Notes: generated by a model not told the origin, from the sequence alone. DNA of 64,000 nucleotides from Coenobita brevimanus (GCA_032717465.1 CM064664.1:303001-367000); one strand, 5' to 3'; shown: positions 35,767 through 47,804, numbered from the stretch's first letter. Translations and numbers: made by a program.

Positions 35767-36577
35767 GTGAGAGTCTAGGCTAAGGTTAACCTTTGCACTG
35801 CAGTGTTCACTGTTATTATTGATAATCCGGTTCAATTCCAGATAGTTTTATGCAGCAAAGAAAAGCTATATATTGTCAAAAGATAGAGATAGCCTATCTA
35901 ATCTGAAATTGCCTAATGTCTTATTATTAATTATAGATAATGTAAGTGATTAGGAAAATAATTTTTGAATTTTGTTTTACTTGCTGAAGTAGAGTAACTA
36001 GAAAATGAACCTGTCAGTGCACAGACGTCAAGAGCATTCTTCTAATGACTGCCTAGAAATGTGGAACTGCATTCAGTATAATTATATTGCCTTCTTTTGC
36101 TTATTCACAGTAATGACACTTCATTTGGTTCACTTATGTTACTAAGCAACATTATAACCTAAGAAAGTCCATCCCATAATGAAGGGGTTAGAAACTGGCT
36201 CGGTTAAACCATCTTTTAAAAAGAATCTCATTTCATCCGACGAAAAAAAAAAAATGTCAGTATCAACATGTTATAGTCTGGTAGTGCGTCCAAGTAGGAC
36301 TACAGATTCATCAACGAGAGAAATATATTACCTGTGCCTAATTCTTGGTTATTTTCGTCTTCCCAACATAATAAACAGAACTGGGAAGGATAGATGGATG
36401 GGAAGATGATGATGGAGTTGTAAATAATATACCATAGCTTCTTGTAGTCTGACAATGTTCGATGGTAAAGGAAATGATCTGGAGGGTATGCATGGAGCCA
36501 TGGGAAGATGATAAAGCTGGAAATGTAAAAAATCTGTAATATATCGGTAGTTTCCAGATGGGACTTCAGTTTCAGCT

Positions 36578-36614
<37 letters not shown>

Positions 36615-36689
36615 TAATAATAATAGTAGTAGTAGTAGTAGTAGTAGTAATAGTAGTAGTAGTAGTAGTATCTGCGATAGCAAAGCTGG
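35767..36689. other. Intron with trinucleotide repeats
   Basis: No gene seen. A compound (TAA)n-(TAG)n microsatellite occupies about 36579-36670. Confidence 0.6.
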
Positions 36690-37091
36690 TGTTGTTTTCA
36701 ATCCGTCCTTCATTCTGTCCGTCTGTCGGTATTTCTGTTCGCACAATAACTTCGCAACCACTCAAGATATCATGACAAAATTTTACAGGTCTGTAGTAGA
36801 TAAAAAATTGCTCACCATTTCGAAATTGGTGGAAGTAGGTCAAGCTCTGTGTGTCTGTTTCCATGATAAATTCTCATCCGCTCAAGATATCATCACAAAA
36901 TTTTACAGGTGTGTAGTAGGGATGAAAATCTTCGAGTCTGAAATTGGTGAAAGTAGGTCAAGGTCAAGGTCATATTCCAAGCCGCGCTAGATATGTATCA
37001 GCTTGCGGCTGGTGTGATTCTCCCTTTGGGAGGGCCTCTAGTTATCGCCCACCTTACGAAGTGGAGCAATAATGTTATTCCCTGCCTCAGA

Positions 37092-37142
<51 letters not shown>

Positions 37143-37612
37143 TGTGTTTGTGTGTGTCTGTGTGTGTGTGTGTTCCCACTATACCTCATGAATGGCTTTA
37201 GCTATCTACATGAAACTATCAAGGCCTCAAGATATGGCCAAAATCTTGGTCAAATTCAAAAGTCACCACACGGGGTCAAGGTCACCAAAATGGCTGCCAA
37301 AGGTCAACTACTTGTTATCACCCGCCTTTAGCACCATTATATCTCATGAACGGCTTGAGATATCAATATAAATCCTTCCAGATATCAAGATATGGCCAAA
37401 ATCTTGGCCGAGTTCGACAATGGGCACTCGGGGTCAAGGTTTAGGTCAGAAACATGGCTGCCAAAAATCAAGTATTATTTACAGACCGCCTGTGGGACAA
37501 GTATCTCTCATAAACTGCTTGAGTTGTCAACATGAAACCTTCAGTATATCAAGATATGGCCAAAATCTTGAACTTGGCCAACAGCATATTATGGCAGGCG
37601 ATTGGCATTCGG
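36690..37612. repeat. Degenerate tandem repeats with a (TG)n block
   Basis: Two sub-arrays. The first (about 36741-36965) has two roughly 117-base units sharing 'CTCAAGATATCAT' and 'ACAAAATTTTACAGG'. The second (about 37178-37580) has two full units and one partial unit of about 160 bases sharing 'ATATGGCCAAAATCTTG', 'GGGGTCAAGGT' and 'ATGGCTGCCAAA'. A (TG)n run lies at 37098-37172. The right edge has a hairpin-forming motif at 37594-37612 (GCATTCGG paired with CCGAATGC). Confidence 0.6.
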
Positions 37613-37733
37613 ATTCCGAATGCTGTACTTTCTTTATTATTATTATTATTGTTTTTATTGATATTATTATTAGTATAATTATTATTACTTTTATTATTAT
37701 TAATTTATTATTGAAATACAGCATAGTTTTTCT

Positions 37734-40022
37734 TAAATGCACAGAAGAAGGAACCAAAGGCCATAGAAACTCCCCGACACCCCCACCAGGACCCCAGAGA
37801 GGAGCAGCAGCAGCACAGCGAGACTCGGCGTGAACACGGCACAAGCCAGCCCGGGCCGTGCACCCCTATGACGTGGAGCCACATCACCGTTGCCATAGCA
37901 GGAATCCTGCACTACCTTCCGGGCGAGGTTCCATCAAATCAGATCGGGGTGGAGCTGTCTCTCCAGCTCCGATCAGCGTCCCCCAGGAGTTGGCCTGTAG
38001 CTACTCCTGCCTTCCTAAGGAGTGTGCCAGTAGCCTCTCCGAAGGTGTCTTCCCTCTTGGGACGGCCTGTTGCCGCCCGCCCCTCGCTAAGGAATCAGCC
38101 CACTGCTGACCTGACGGTAATCAGGAGATGGCCTGTAGTTGTTCCCACCTTCATCAGAAGGTGTTCTTCTGGAGATGGCCGGTAGCCCCTCCACACCCCC
38201 TCCCGATGGAGTAGGCCTGTAGCCACTCCCACCTTCGTCAGACGGCTGGTAGCCGCGCCGAAGGCGTTGCCCATGAGTCGGCCTGTAGCCGCTCCACACC
38301 CCTCCTGCAGGAGTCGGCCTGTAGCCACTCCCATCTTCCTCAGATGGGTGGTAGCCACTCCGAAGGTGTTGCCCCTGAGTCGGCCTGTAACCGCTCCTCA
38401 TACCAGCAGAAGGAGACAGCCTGTAGTCGCTCCCGCCTTTGTCAGACGGCCGGAAGCTGCTCTGAAGGTATTGCCCTCGAGTCGACCTGTAGCTGCTCCC
38501 CATCCCTCCTGCAGGAGTTAGCCTGTAGCCACTCCCACTTTCGTCAGACGGCCGGCAGCCCCTCCGAAGGTGTCCCAAGGTGCACTGGTACAGATTCCCC
38601 CTCTCAGGCAATGGCCAGTAGCCGAGCCTCGGCGCCTTATGGTCTCGCCCCTGGGATGCCACGGCCAGTAGCCAGGCCCCACGACCGGAAGCAGATGAGA
38701 GCAGCCCTGCCGCCCCAGTGTGAGACAAGTATCCCGACTCCCGATGCAGAGGATGTAGGAGAATACTGGAGAGGCCCTATCGCCTCCCCCGGCCTCTGCT
38801 CCCTACGCCTGGCCCTGGAGAAGACCCACCTGATGGATCCTGATTCGGATTGGTGCCGTAGCCCTTCCCTGATGGCGCCACTTGGCTCTGGGGGCCGAAG
38901 CCCTCGGGAGCTCCAGGCCTTTCCCAGAACGTCCAGGCAGGACCTCCACCTCTGACCGAAGCCTGAGTAAGAGATTCAGGGAATTGTTTGACCCCAGTCC
39001 TGAGGGCCACACACCTGTTCCCAGCCCAGAAAGTACGGGCCCCTTCACCACCTGCAGCCCCGGATGAGAGAAGACGCCCCTGCATGTCATCCCGTGCCCT
39101 CTCGGCACGACCTCCCCTGGCGGTGCCCCAGTCCCTGCAGAATTAACATCGGCGTGTCTCCCCGTCGCCCCCACCATATAGTGACTCATGATATTGTGAC
39201 TGCGACCTGAAGTATAGTGTAACAGTGATGAGGTGATGAAGTGCACCCCTAGCACGAGGTCAAGTGTTTACATGATGTTGGACTAATAATCTAATATATT
39301 ACAGGGCGGAATAGTGAATAACAAGGTTGAATCCAAGTGGTGGTGAACAAGACTCATTGTGTGACACCCTTCATATTAAAATCAGCGAAACACCCAAGCT
39401 GTGGAGTTCATATTAGTAAGTTACCCAAATATCCCTTGCTATCAGAAAATGGTAAATCAAACACGCTTTCAAGAACCTCCACTTCATATTACCATAAATA
39501 TAACTAGACCTCAGTGCCTGACACCCTCCCTTAGTGAGCCTCTTCTCTAACTTCCCCATTCGCGCAGAAACCTTGGATCGTGTTATGATAAATTACCAAA
39601 AGCCCCTTGCTCTTAGCAAATAATACGTTGAATGCACTAACAATAACCTCCACTTCATATTACTCTAAATATAATTAGACCACTAGTGAGACCCACCTCC
39701 AACTTCTCCACGTGCAAGGAGACCCTGGACTATATTAATTCTGTACACTACACCTCGACTGTTCTTACCAGTGCATATTGAACTAGTATCCTGCGAGATA
39801 CTGATTATCTAGTTGTAAGAGTTACAATTGACCAAATACTGTGTTTTCCTATCTGCTGTTTGTCTTGTGTCTGACTAAGTAATACACGTGTAAAGGTTAT
39901 TGCCTGGAGTTTTTGTGTCCTGCCTCTCTCCTATTTATACTAAGCCCTGGTCTCGAAAAAGGATCCCACTACACGTTAGGTGTTCTAGGACCAAGGAGTC
40001 GGGCCTTAAACACCTAGCATTA
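37734..40022 (+). mobile_element. Solo LTR of the gag-only element family
   Basis: Begins TAAATGC and ends CACCTAGCATTA. It shares with the LTRs at 52558-54675 and 57105-59122 a 3' block (GGTCTCGAAA, ACGTTAGGTG, CACCTAGCATTA), a 'GTAAAGGTT.TTGCCT' block, and an upstream GC-rich region with tandem units; here the units contain 'GGCCTGTAGCC.CTCC' (about 37990-38560). No internal region or second LTR accompanies it, so it is a solo LTR of a diverged subfamily, inserted between two (TTA)n tracts (about 37636-37712 and 40023-40060). Confidence 0.7.
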
Positions 40023-40060
<38 letters not shown>

Positions 40061-40151
40061 GTTCGAGGACAAATTCTTTACTATGGTTGGATGTAACAAA
40101 TGGCTATAACTTATACAAACGTAGCCTCTTTATTTCTAACAATGTTTCCAG

Positions 40152-40311
40152 ATGGGATTTCACTTTCGCCTATGATCAAAGTTCTGCTAAATTCGCCATG
40201 GCCACGCCGGCCATATCACCCAGTTGGCTGAGCTTCTGCTACCCACTGAGTGGCCAAGTGTGGATCGGTGTCATGGCTTGTACGCTGACTGTCTGCTTCA
40301 CACTTGTCAAG
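40152..40311 (+). CDS. Ionotropic receptor, exon 5 (end of S1 and first transmembrane helix)
   Basis: Bounded by TGTTTCCAG and GTAAAC. It encodes 'WDFTFAYDQSSAKFAMATPA' and 'SWLSFCYPLSGQVW', followed by a hydrophobic helix 'IGVMACTLTVCFTLV'. The 'DF......FA.A.P...P.W.S..YPL...VW' pattern is the S1-to-M1 transition of crustacean IRs. It opens with the third base of an Arg codon and ends on a complete codon (Lys). Confidence 0.9.
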
Positions 40312-40497
40312 GTAAACATGCAAGTGGTCAGGGTATGGACACATCCAGTATTAGTAGTAATAGGCAGCAGAAAACGGTTCCTTATGTTCTTCTTCTTATT
40401 ATTATTATTATTTTTATTATTATTATTATTATTATTGTTGTTGTTGTTTATCATCATTATTTAATTTAGACGTGGGACATTCTCAATTAGTAGCCCG

Positions 40498-40830
40498 GCA
40501 TCGTCTTCCAGTGTTAGTGGCTCAATCGGTAGAGACGTGGCCTGCCGTTCTAACGGACCCAGGTTCAAATCCACGCTGGGGCAGGGAACAATTTAAGGAT
40601 TTGAATTTCATTAAATCAAGCTTTACTGATCTACCAGAAGACCCGCCGACATGTCGTAAAAATACCCCTGCTAATACCAATACACCAGTCCTGTATGAGA
40701 CAGCCCTAGCATGTATTCAATATGGACGGTGGGTGTTAGCGCCGAAGTGGTGACATGAAGAGGTGTATGGTATGTAGGAGGACTGTTGGGCCTTGATAGC
40801 AGGCTGTGAAGCCTATGCCCAGAGTCGAAC
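40498..40830 (+). mobile_element. tRNA-derived SINE, copy 1
   Basis: The head resembles a tRNA: an A-box-like 'GTGGCTCAATCGGTAGAG' at about 40517 and a B-box 'GGTTCAAATCC' at 40562-40572, the pair used by RNA polymerase III. The body ('CAGTCCTG.ATGAGACAGCC', 'GTTAGCGCCGAAGTGGT') matches in reverse complement the copy at 45375-45700. An A-rich then TA tail follows at about 40838-40862. Confidence 0.75.
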
Positions 40831-40862
40831 ATATAAAAAAAAAAATATATATATATATATAT

Positions 40863-41991
40863 TTCACAAGGCAGTGCTTCTGTTTAGCTCCTTCAGGATT
40901 TTTACACAAATGTGCTTTACTTTAGCGAAGCACAATATAGTTCTTCATTTTAGCGAATTCCCATATGGTGCCATATCTGTCTGTTGCCATTGTTTATTAT
41001 TCTTTTATACTCATCGAGAACAATGAGCATTAACCATCTCATGGTCGCGGTTTCTTGTTCTTCCCTTTTATGTAACATGACCCAACAGTATACGATTTAT
41101 ATTTAGTTGAATGTGTCAATGGAGACAGTTGCTTATTCTGGCACCATGAACACTGCCTTGGTCAGGTTAATTCTGTTATCTTTTCCAGTTAACTCCAGAC
41201 GATAGGTTCAAGTGAGTGTTTAACTTGAGACTCACAGGTGAAAATCAGATTGAGCGACAAAGAAATATAATGGAATAATATTAGTTACATTTAACAGGTA
41301 TAAGCAAAACGACTCCTCCTGGATGATGTTTGACTCATGCAATAAGAAATTAAAGAATATATACTGCTGTTTTCATTAAACATATCCTTAAAAACATTGC
41401 TGGTATATTAATGGTATAGATGAGTAAAGAATGGGTTCGGATTGTTACATCCACCCCGAGCCTATACTACAGCCACCACTGTCATGTAAGTGGTAGGCTA
41501 CTTCACACTTGTTGATTTCTTGATACCACAGCATGGAATTGTTAATTAATTCTGCTTTCATACAGTTTTAATTTGGTCTGCTTTTTTTCGACAAAGAAAG
41601 AATTTTAGCCATGCCTAATCAAATGAACTCTAAAATAATGAATAATACATCATACCTTCACAATAACCAGTATCTGACTATTCCATGACATTTTCACTAT
41701 TTTAGAACGTGCTATATGCAGCCGAAAAATTACATTAAGAAATGCAGAAAAAGATCAAAATTACTTTACGAAACTGGGCATACCAAGGAGCTCATTAAAA
41801 AAAAAAAAATGGTGAGAATGACCTCATTAGAACTGTGTCTTCCTGACGGTAGCAGATGCGAGGAGGTGCACTTTCTTTCATGGCTCGTATTATCAAAACC
41901 ATTCCACTGTCCGAAACATCACTGCTCGCCCCTATGACACATTCACATAATTGTATATGTAAGTATATCACTGTATATGTATGTTTTACAG
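40863..41991. other. Intron between SINE copy 1 and IR exon 6
   Basis: AT-rich; no gene or known repeat recognised. The exon acceptor is ATGTTTTACAG. Confidence 0.5.
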
Positions 41992-42257
41992 ATTACGAGG
42001 AGGAAAAGGTGGCAAACGCGGCATGGAGTGCTGAGTACTGGGTCGGTGGTGATGGAGTCTGTGGGCACCCTGTTGGGCCAGGGACTGTTTGGACGCATCT
42101 CAACCAGCCAGTCCAACCACATCCTGGTCGGTACTTGGTTATTCTTCGGTGTGGTGGTGGGCACAGCATATCGCGCCAGCCTCATTGCTTCCCTAACCCT
42201 CCCAAGGCTGCCACCCAGACCAGAGACAGCTGAGGAGCTGGTCAAAGTAGTTGACAG
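41992..42257 (+). CDS. Ionotropic receptor, exon 6 (pore loop and M3-like helix)
   Basis: The most conserved exon. It encodes a basic cytoplasmic stretch ('TRRKRWQTR'), the pore-loop region 'MESVGTLLGQG', a helix 'ILVGTWLFFGVVVGTAYRAS', then 'LIASLTLPRLPPRPETAEEL' at the start of S2. 'GTAYRASLIASLTLP' corresponds to the SYTANLAAF-type gate of iGluRs and is the hallmark of decapod IRs ('GTAYR..L.ASLTLP..PPRPET'). It opens on a full codon and ends two bases into an Arg codon. Border GTGAGA. Confidence 0.95.
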
Positions 42258-43127
42258 GTGAGATATCGAAGAACAAACGTTTGGATGCAAAGGTGTTGGA
42301 TTATACTGAAACATAAGTTAATGCTGGGCCCTTTGGTTATGCTCTATCACTGCATCAAAGTTCTATTTTTCCCCTCATTAACCAACACATCACACAGTGA
42401 GTTAGCTTTCACGCAGCAGCTGGTGTTTTATTCAAACCCTTCGATACGGTACTTTCAGCCCTGATTGTTCAAAAGCAGGGCAACACTTAAAAAAAATCAA
42501 TTAATGGTGTTTTCAAGTACCACGTAATACATCATGCAGGTTTGCTTATTTTTCTTTTTTCTTTACTTTTATGCTCACTGCACTCGTAACCTTATTCACT
42601 TCCACATGCACTGTTCTCTAGAGGCATCACTATGGTAAGGCCTTTCGCTTATGCTTCCTCCACTGTCTGCCTTAATACATGGATTAGATCAGCACACTGT
42701 AGCACTTTGGAAATTATTTAGTTCACTGCTTATCGTATATTCAGACAGTTGTGTAACTTTATTATTATTATTCCTATGCTACAATAGGATAAATGCAAGG
42801 AATGTGCTGTAATTAACAGTAGAAAGACCAAATAAAAACACTACAGCTCTATAACTCTTTCAATTGAACTTGCCCCGGTTTTTTATTTTTCATTTGTAGC
42901 CTATTTCACGAAACTTTCTTTCCATAGCACTTCTTCGTGACGAGCTTCATATCTTGGTTTTAATTAATAGTCACAAGTTACCATTCGAGACGCAAATATG
43001 GCAATTTTAGGGCAATTATAAGTGAACAAAAAAAAAATGTATCTTGAAGTTAAGTTTTGGTGTTGTGTTATTCTAGGGGCTTCAGTAGTAATACTAATTA
43101 AAGAATTTTTATTTGTACGTGTTACAG
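42258..43127. other. Intron between IR exons 6 and 7
   Basis: AT-rich sequence with no transposon recognised; one of the few introns without an obvious insertion. Acceptor GTGTTACAG. Confidence 0.5.
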
Positions 43128-43262
43128 AGTGACAATAAGATCTTCTAATGGTACATACAAGAAGTTCTATTTAAACTCTGAATCAAGTGCCCTTAGAGAA
43201 CTTGCAAGCATGATGGTCGAGGAAGATGATCCGGATGGAATCAACACAGCTCTGAAGATGAT
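43128..43262 (+). CDS. Ionotropic receptor, exon 7 (S2 lobe)
   Basis: Bounded by GTGTTACAG and GTGAGT. It encodes 'VTIRSSNGTYKKFYLNSESS', 'ALRELASMMVEEDDPDG' and 'INTALK', the variable middle of lobe S2, with an NGT sequon. It starts with the last base of an Arg codon ('VVDRVTI'), matching exon 6, and ends AT, completed to Met by exon 8. Less conserved than exon 6; phase and position support it. Confidence 0.85.
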
Positions 43263-43379
43263 GTGAGTTGGTTTTACTTACAGTGATACTTTTTCTTTTT
43301 TTGAATAACAGAACAGAGAAAAGAAAAACAAATGACCAAAAAAAATCCATACACCAAATTACTGGTGTCCTCGATTATT

Positions 43380-45075
43380 AAAAATCTGTAACAGTTGTGC
43401 TTGAAATGCTGTAGGTCGAAGTTTGGTGGGAAACATCTCTGGGGAAGCGAGTTGCAAAGAGATGCAGTTCAAGGAATAAAAGATTTCTGATAGGCGGAAG
43501 TTCTGCAATATGGCAGTGTGACATTCCAGTCATGAGTGCTACCAGATGCCCATGTAGCACAGGGGAAGGTATGGATAGGTGGCACAATGGATGCAACTTC
43601 GTTTGAGCATTTGCCCTAAAAGTATCTGTAAAATACTGGAAGGTAGGCAATACTCCTTCTTACATGTAGGGAAGGAAGTCTGTTTGTAATATCAAGGTTA
43701 CTGATAATTCTAAGAGCTTTGTTCTGATTTTGTCTAGTTGTTTTGGTGCAACTTGTCCCTTTCCATTCCACAAGGGTGAGCAACATTCCAGCTGAGAGTG
43801 CACAGGACTCTTATAAACTACGGCTAACTGCTCATCACTGAAGAAGCTACGAACACTGTACAATAATCCAAATTTCTCTGAGGCAGCTTTAGCAAATTAT
43901 CTGACATGAGAGGTCAGGGTGAGGGCATTGTTAAGTGAAGCACCGAGAATTTCAATACTTTTGGAGGTAGGAATATTAGTAGCACTGAAGATAATATAGG
44001 AATCTGGCACAATCTGTCTATTAGTAAACTGTATATATTTGGTTTTACTAGCACTGAATGAGACAAGGTTATTTTGTCCCCATTCAGTCATCCTAGATAA
44101 GTCTTGATTTATGGAGATGGCTGTACTGGGTTGTGAATTAGAGATTAAAATTTGTGAATGGGTGTTGAAGTGTGAATGAACTGTGAAGTGTTAAGTCATC
44201 TTCATATGAAAGAATTGATTATGAGTGACAGATAAGAGATCATTAATATGAATTACGAATAGGGTTCGTGCCAGAACTGATCCTTGTTGCACGCCATTGG
44301 TCAATGAGGGATATTTGAATATACATCATCTACTTTTACTCTAATACTTCTATCGCTGAGATATGAGGAAATACCTCTCTCTCTCTCTCTCTCTCCCCTG
44401 TTAGTCCATCACAAGGGAGTTTAGATAGCAGGGAATGTACCACATTCTGCCCAAAGCTTTGGAAATATCAAAAGCTACTGCATCAGTTTCTCCATGTGTG
44501 TCAACTGATTAATGAATGGTGTGAGTCACGAGACTGAGTTTATCAACAGTAGATCTTTCGTGGCGAAAACCATACTGTCTGTCACTAATTAAGCTGTTGA
44601 ATTCAATATGTTTAATCATGTGCTTATTAAGTGCAATTTCAAACACTTTACCAAGAGAAGATCTGATAGACATTGGTCTGTAATCAGAGGGGTCAGAGAA
44701 ACTTCCTTTTTTCAGAACTGGGTTGGTACTTGTTTTTTTCCAAGAATTAGTGAATGAAGACGTACGTAAGCATAGCCTGAATAATTTAGCTAGAACATAA
44801 GCAAATTCTGGGGAGCACTTTTTCAAAACAATTGGAGGAATTCGACCTGGGCCTGGAGCTTTGTTGGTTGGTAAATTGTCTAGGATGGCTTGTACGTATC
44901 TAGTCTGTATTTTGCAGTAAGTGGAGAAATTTCGGGAGTGTGAAATTCTTAGCTGACTTCTTGTAACGTAGCAATTCGTGCAGATGTACTAGTAAAGATA
45001 TTCGCTTTACCACGTGAGTCATTTGTAATGTTACCGTCTGAAGATTTTAGTGGGGGAATGGGTGATGGCTTGTTA
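43380..45075 (-). mobile_element. Jockey-like LINE, 5'-truncated and decayed
   Basis: Minus-strand RT pieces in order: 'IPPLKSSDGNITNDSRGKAN' near 45030, 'KKCSPEFAYVLAKLFRLCLR' near 44790, 'SDYRPMSIRSSLGKVFE' near 44660, 'SLISDRQYGFRHERST' near 44570, 'RVTEWGQNNLVSFSASKT'-like reading near 44070, 'LGASLNNALTLTSHVR' near 43910 and 'SQLECCSPLWNGKGQVAP' near 43770. The order and wording are those of jockey/BS-type LINEs common in crustaceans. The region between about 44130 and 44500, where the catalytic YADD box belongs, is badly damaged. It sits antisense in the intron after IR exon 7. Confidence 0.8.
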
Positions 45076-45374
45076 CATAATAATTTGGTATTTCGGAGAT
45101 ACGTTGACTGACATATGATAATTAAAGTTACTGGGATGTTTACAGGAATAAATTTGATTCTTTTATGTATGTAAATCTTGTCATATACATCTGTAGTAGA
45201 AAAAATACCTATTGTACTGTATTTGAACGAATGAAAAAGAAAAGAAAAAAATTTATCAGCATTATCAATTATTTACGAGTATTTTTTGTTCTTTACATAC
45301 CTTATATTATACATTGTCTTACGTTACTGTTCAAAGTAAGATAATTTAATATCATGATTTTTAAAAATGTGTCT

Positions 45375-45700
45375 GAATCAGGGTGTAAGCACCAGATCCC
45401 GTTCCCTAAAGTCCAGCAGCCCTCAACGTACTGCCCCATACACCTTCACATGTTACCACTTCGGCACTAACATCCACTATCCATATTTAAAACATGCTAA
45501 GGCTGTCTCACACAGGACTTGTGTACTGGTATCAGCGAGGCTTGTCGTTTCGACATGTCAGCGGGTCTGACTGCAGATCAGCAAAGTCTTCATTTTAACG
45601 AAATTCGAATCCATAAACTGTTCCCTGCCTCAGCAGGGATTTGAACCCGCATCCATTGAGATATGAGGACACCTTTCTACCGACTCGGCCACCGATAGAT
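45375..45700 (-). mobile_element. tRNA-derived SINE, copy 2
   Basis: On the minus strand the head has 'GTGGCCGAGTCGGTAG' (about 45677-45692) and 'GCGGGTTCAAATCC' (about 45637-45650), A- and B-box sequences. The body aligns with SINE copy 1 over about 200 bases. Opposite orientation to copy 1. Confidence 0.75.
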
Positions 45701-46127
45701 AACGATAATTATCACCCAGGGTCCGTTTCTTAAACCTCATTACTGTCCGCCTTTAGCAAGGTTGAGAGAGAATTTTTTTCTAGCGTCTGTGTGTCTATGG
45801 ATGTGCAGAAAAATATTACTTTTGGTGTGGATTTGATCAATGACTGCTGAATGTCAGCCGCCATATGTTTTTAACTCGCGCCGTCCTGGCGACGTGAATT
45901 AACATCCACACATGATGTGCACTCATGTCCCGGCGACGTGAATTAACACGGCAACATTGCAAGTTGCATAATTTTCACATTTTTCAAAATTCGCGCCTGA
46001 TTTTTGTTTCACCCGCCTACGCAAGCCTCACCTACTCGCCGCCAGGTGGATAATCCCCTAGACCCAGATTAGCCCCACCTGACCCTGTGATCGTCCACTT
46101 ACCTGTCAGCAGTCACCCAGGTCAGAC
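45701..46127. other. Unassigned intron DNA
   Basis: Contains two copies of a 'GGCGACGTGAATTAACA' word (about 45888-45950) and several TTAA sites, but no transposon end could be confirmed. Confidence 0.3.
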
Positions 46128-46373
46128 ATGGCGCGTCGTGGGCTGTCAGACGAGGAGATACAAGTCGCCCTGGATACCTTTACAGGGGATAGTGATTCCC
46201 CACTGGACGACGACACCCTCGATGTTGATTATGTGCAGCCTGAGGAGGTTACCAGCAGCAGTGATGAGGAGGTCCCTTCCCCAAGGAAGGTCAAATATAT
46301 AACATATAGGAGGGCAGGGGATGGCCAGCCTGCACCACGTGCTGCATCTAGGCAGCAACACACCATCAGATGA
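46128..46373 (+). CDS. Small acidic ORF, possible transposase N-terminus
   Basis: An 81-codon frame starting 'MARRGLSDEEIQVALDTFTG', rich in Asp/Glu/Ser ('SSSDEEVPSPRK'), with an acidic GAGGAC repeat continuing in another frame to about 46410. Transposases of the piggyBac superfamily often begin like this, with an RGLS/RLT-like start and an acidic N-region, but no catalytic domain follows before the P-type transposon at 46617. Function unknown; more likely a transposon remnant than a host gene. Confidence 0.35.
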   Translation: MARRGLSDEEIQVALDTFTGDSDSPLDDDTLDVDYVQPEEVTSSSDEEVPSPRKVKYITYRRAGDGQPAPRAASRQQHTIR

Positions 46374-46798
46374 GGACGAGGACGAGGACGAGCAAGCAGT
46401 ACATGGTGGCGTATTTTCCTGGCTGGGGAAGGAAAAGATATCGCCACGTGGGACTGGGACAGACGGCACATCGCAACTGTTCCACAGGTATGTTCCTTCT
46501 ATGTGTTCTGTGGCAGGAAGTAGTGGTGTGGGGATGGTTAGGGCAGCAGAAAGTGAAAGTGTTGGGGCGGGAGAGCGCAAACAGATTCGTGAAAGCGAGA
46601 GTGGTTTGGGGGAGGCCAAGGTCCAAGGAGAGAAGGTCTGTCTACCCCAGGCGAGAATTCAACCTGGTTGGCGCATGACGTCACGTGGGAGACAGCTACT
46701 CACCCCACTCACTAAGTCACTTGGTTTCCCTAGGCCGCAGTGGTGGAGAGCTCGGTGTTCCCATATATTTATCTCATACTAGGACAGTTATCAGAAAG

Positions 46799-46975
46799 AT
46801 GCCACTTAACTGTGCAGTATTTGGATGATAGTCAGCAGAAAAGACAGTGACATCAAATTCTTCAGGTTCCCTCAAGATGAAGACACTAGAAAGAAATGGG
46901 TCCAGCTGTGTAAAAGACAAGACCTGGTTAACACACAGGAAGCCTGTGTCTGCAATCTACATTTTGCTGTTCTAT
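46799..46975 (+). pseudogene. THAP-domain zinc-finger fragment
   Basis: Starts 'MPLNCAVFG', then hits TGA where the second zinc-binding Cys of the C2CH motif is expected, and a neighbouring TAG. In a shifted frame it continues 'SRKDSDIKFFRFPQDEDTRK' and 'KWVQLCKRQDLVNTQEACVC', then 'NLHF'. The 'F.RFP.D...R..W' and 'C...HF' pattern is the THAP DNA-binding fold, about 60 residues here against the usual 80-90. The family binds DNA through zinc; here it is broken. Confidence 0.75.
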
Positions 46976-47804
46976 CCCTCATTCCCCTTCTTCTCTCTCT
47001 TCACTTTCTTCCTCACTCTCTCCATTCCTCATCTCTCCGGAGTAGTCCACCCGTCCCTCAATCACTGCTTCTTTCTCTTACAGCCTCTATTCCCTCCTTC
47101 TTTTCCTTCAGTACTCCCTCTTTCTTTTATTCCCTCCATTCTCTCTTTCCTTTCCTCCATCACTCCCTCACTCTTTATCTTCCACTACTCCCTCCTTTCT
47201 TCCACTATTCCTTCACTCCATTACTCCCTAACTTCATTCCTTCATCCTTCTATGCATTCCCTCCCTCTGTTATACCCTCTCTCCCTCCACTCATCCATCA
47301 TTCTCTCCATTCCTTCACTCCCTGCCGCCCTTCACTGCTCCCTAATTCTTTCCATTCATCCACTCCCTCCATCCCTCCAAGTATTCCCTCCCTCACTCCT
47401 TCCATCCAACTATCTATCCTTCTAGCGAATCCCTCCACTCTCCCGTAACCGCAGCCCTTCTTTTCCTTCCTCGTTCTCCATTTTTTCTTTCTCTTCTACC
47501 AACTTTCCCTCAAGGTTTTCCTCCATCTCCTCTTCTTGCCTCCCTCCCTCCACTAACTGTCCTTCTCTCCCACTTCTCCTCCTACTTTCCTCTCCCTCCA
47601 ATTTCCCTCACCCGTTCCCTCAATCTTTCTATCCCTCAGTCAATTACCTACTTTCCTTTCTCTGTCCCTCCATCCCTTCCTCACCATCCCTCCATCTTGT
47701 CCCCCCGTTTTTCTTTTCCTCCATTTTCTCTCCCTCTCCCTCATATCTGCCTATTTATCTCCTCAGCTATACCCTCACTCCCTTCCTTTAAAAACCATTA
47801 TTTT

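Noticed and set aside
45600..45700. A tRNA gene with A- and B-box
   Set aside because: Belongs to a SINE body repeated at 40498-40830, and no complete cloverleaf was found.
46847..47425. Long Ser/Leu/Pro-rich ORFs across the CT tract
   Set aside because: Produced by stop-free low-complexity pyrimidine DNA after the short THAP part.
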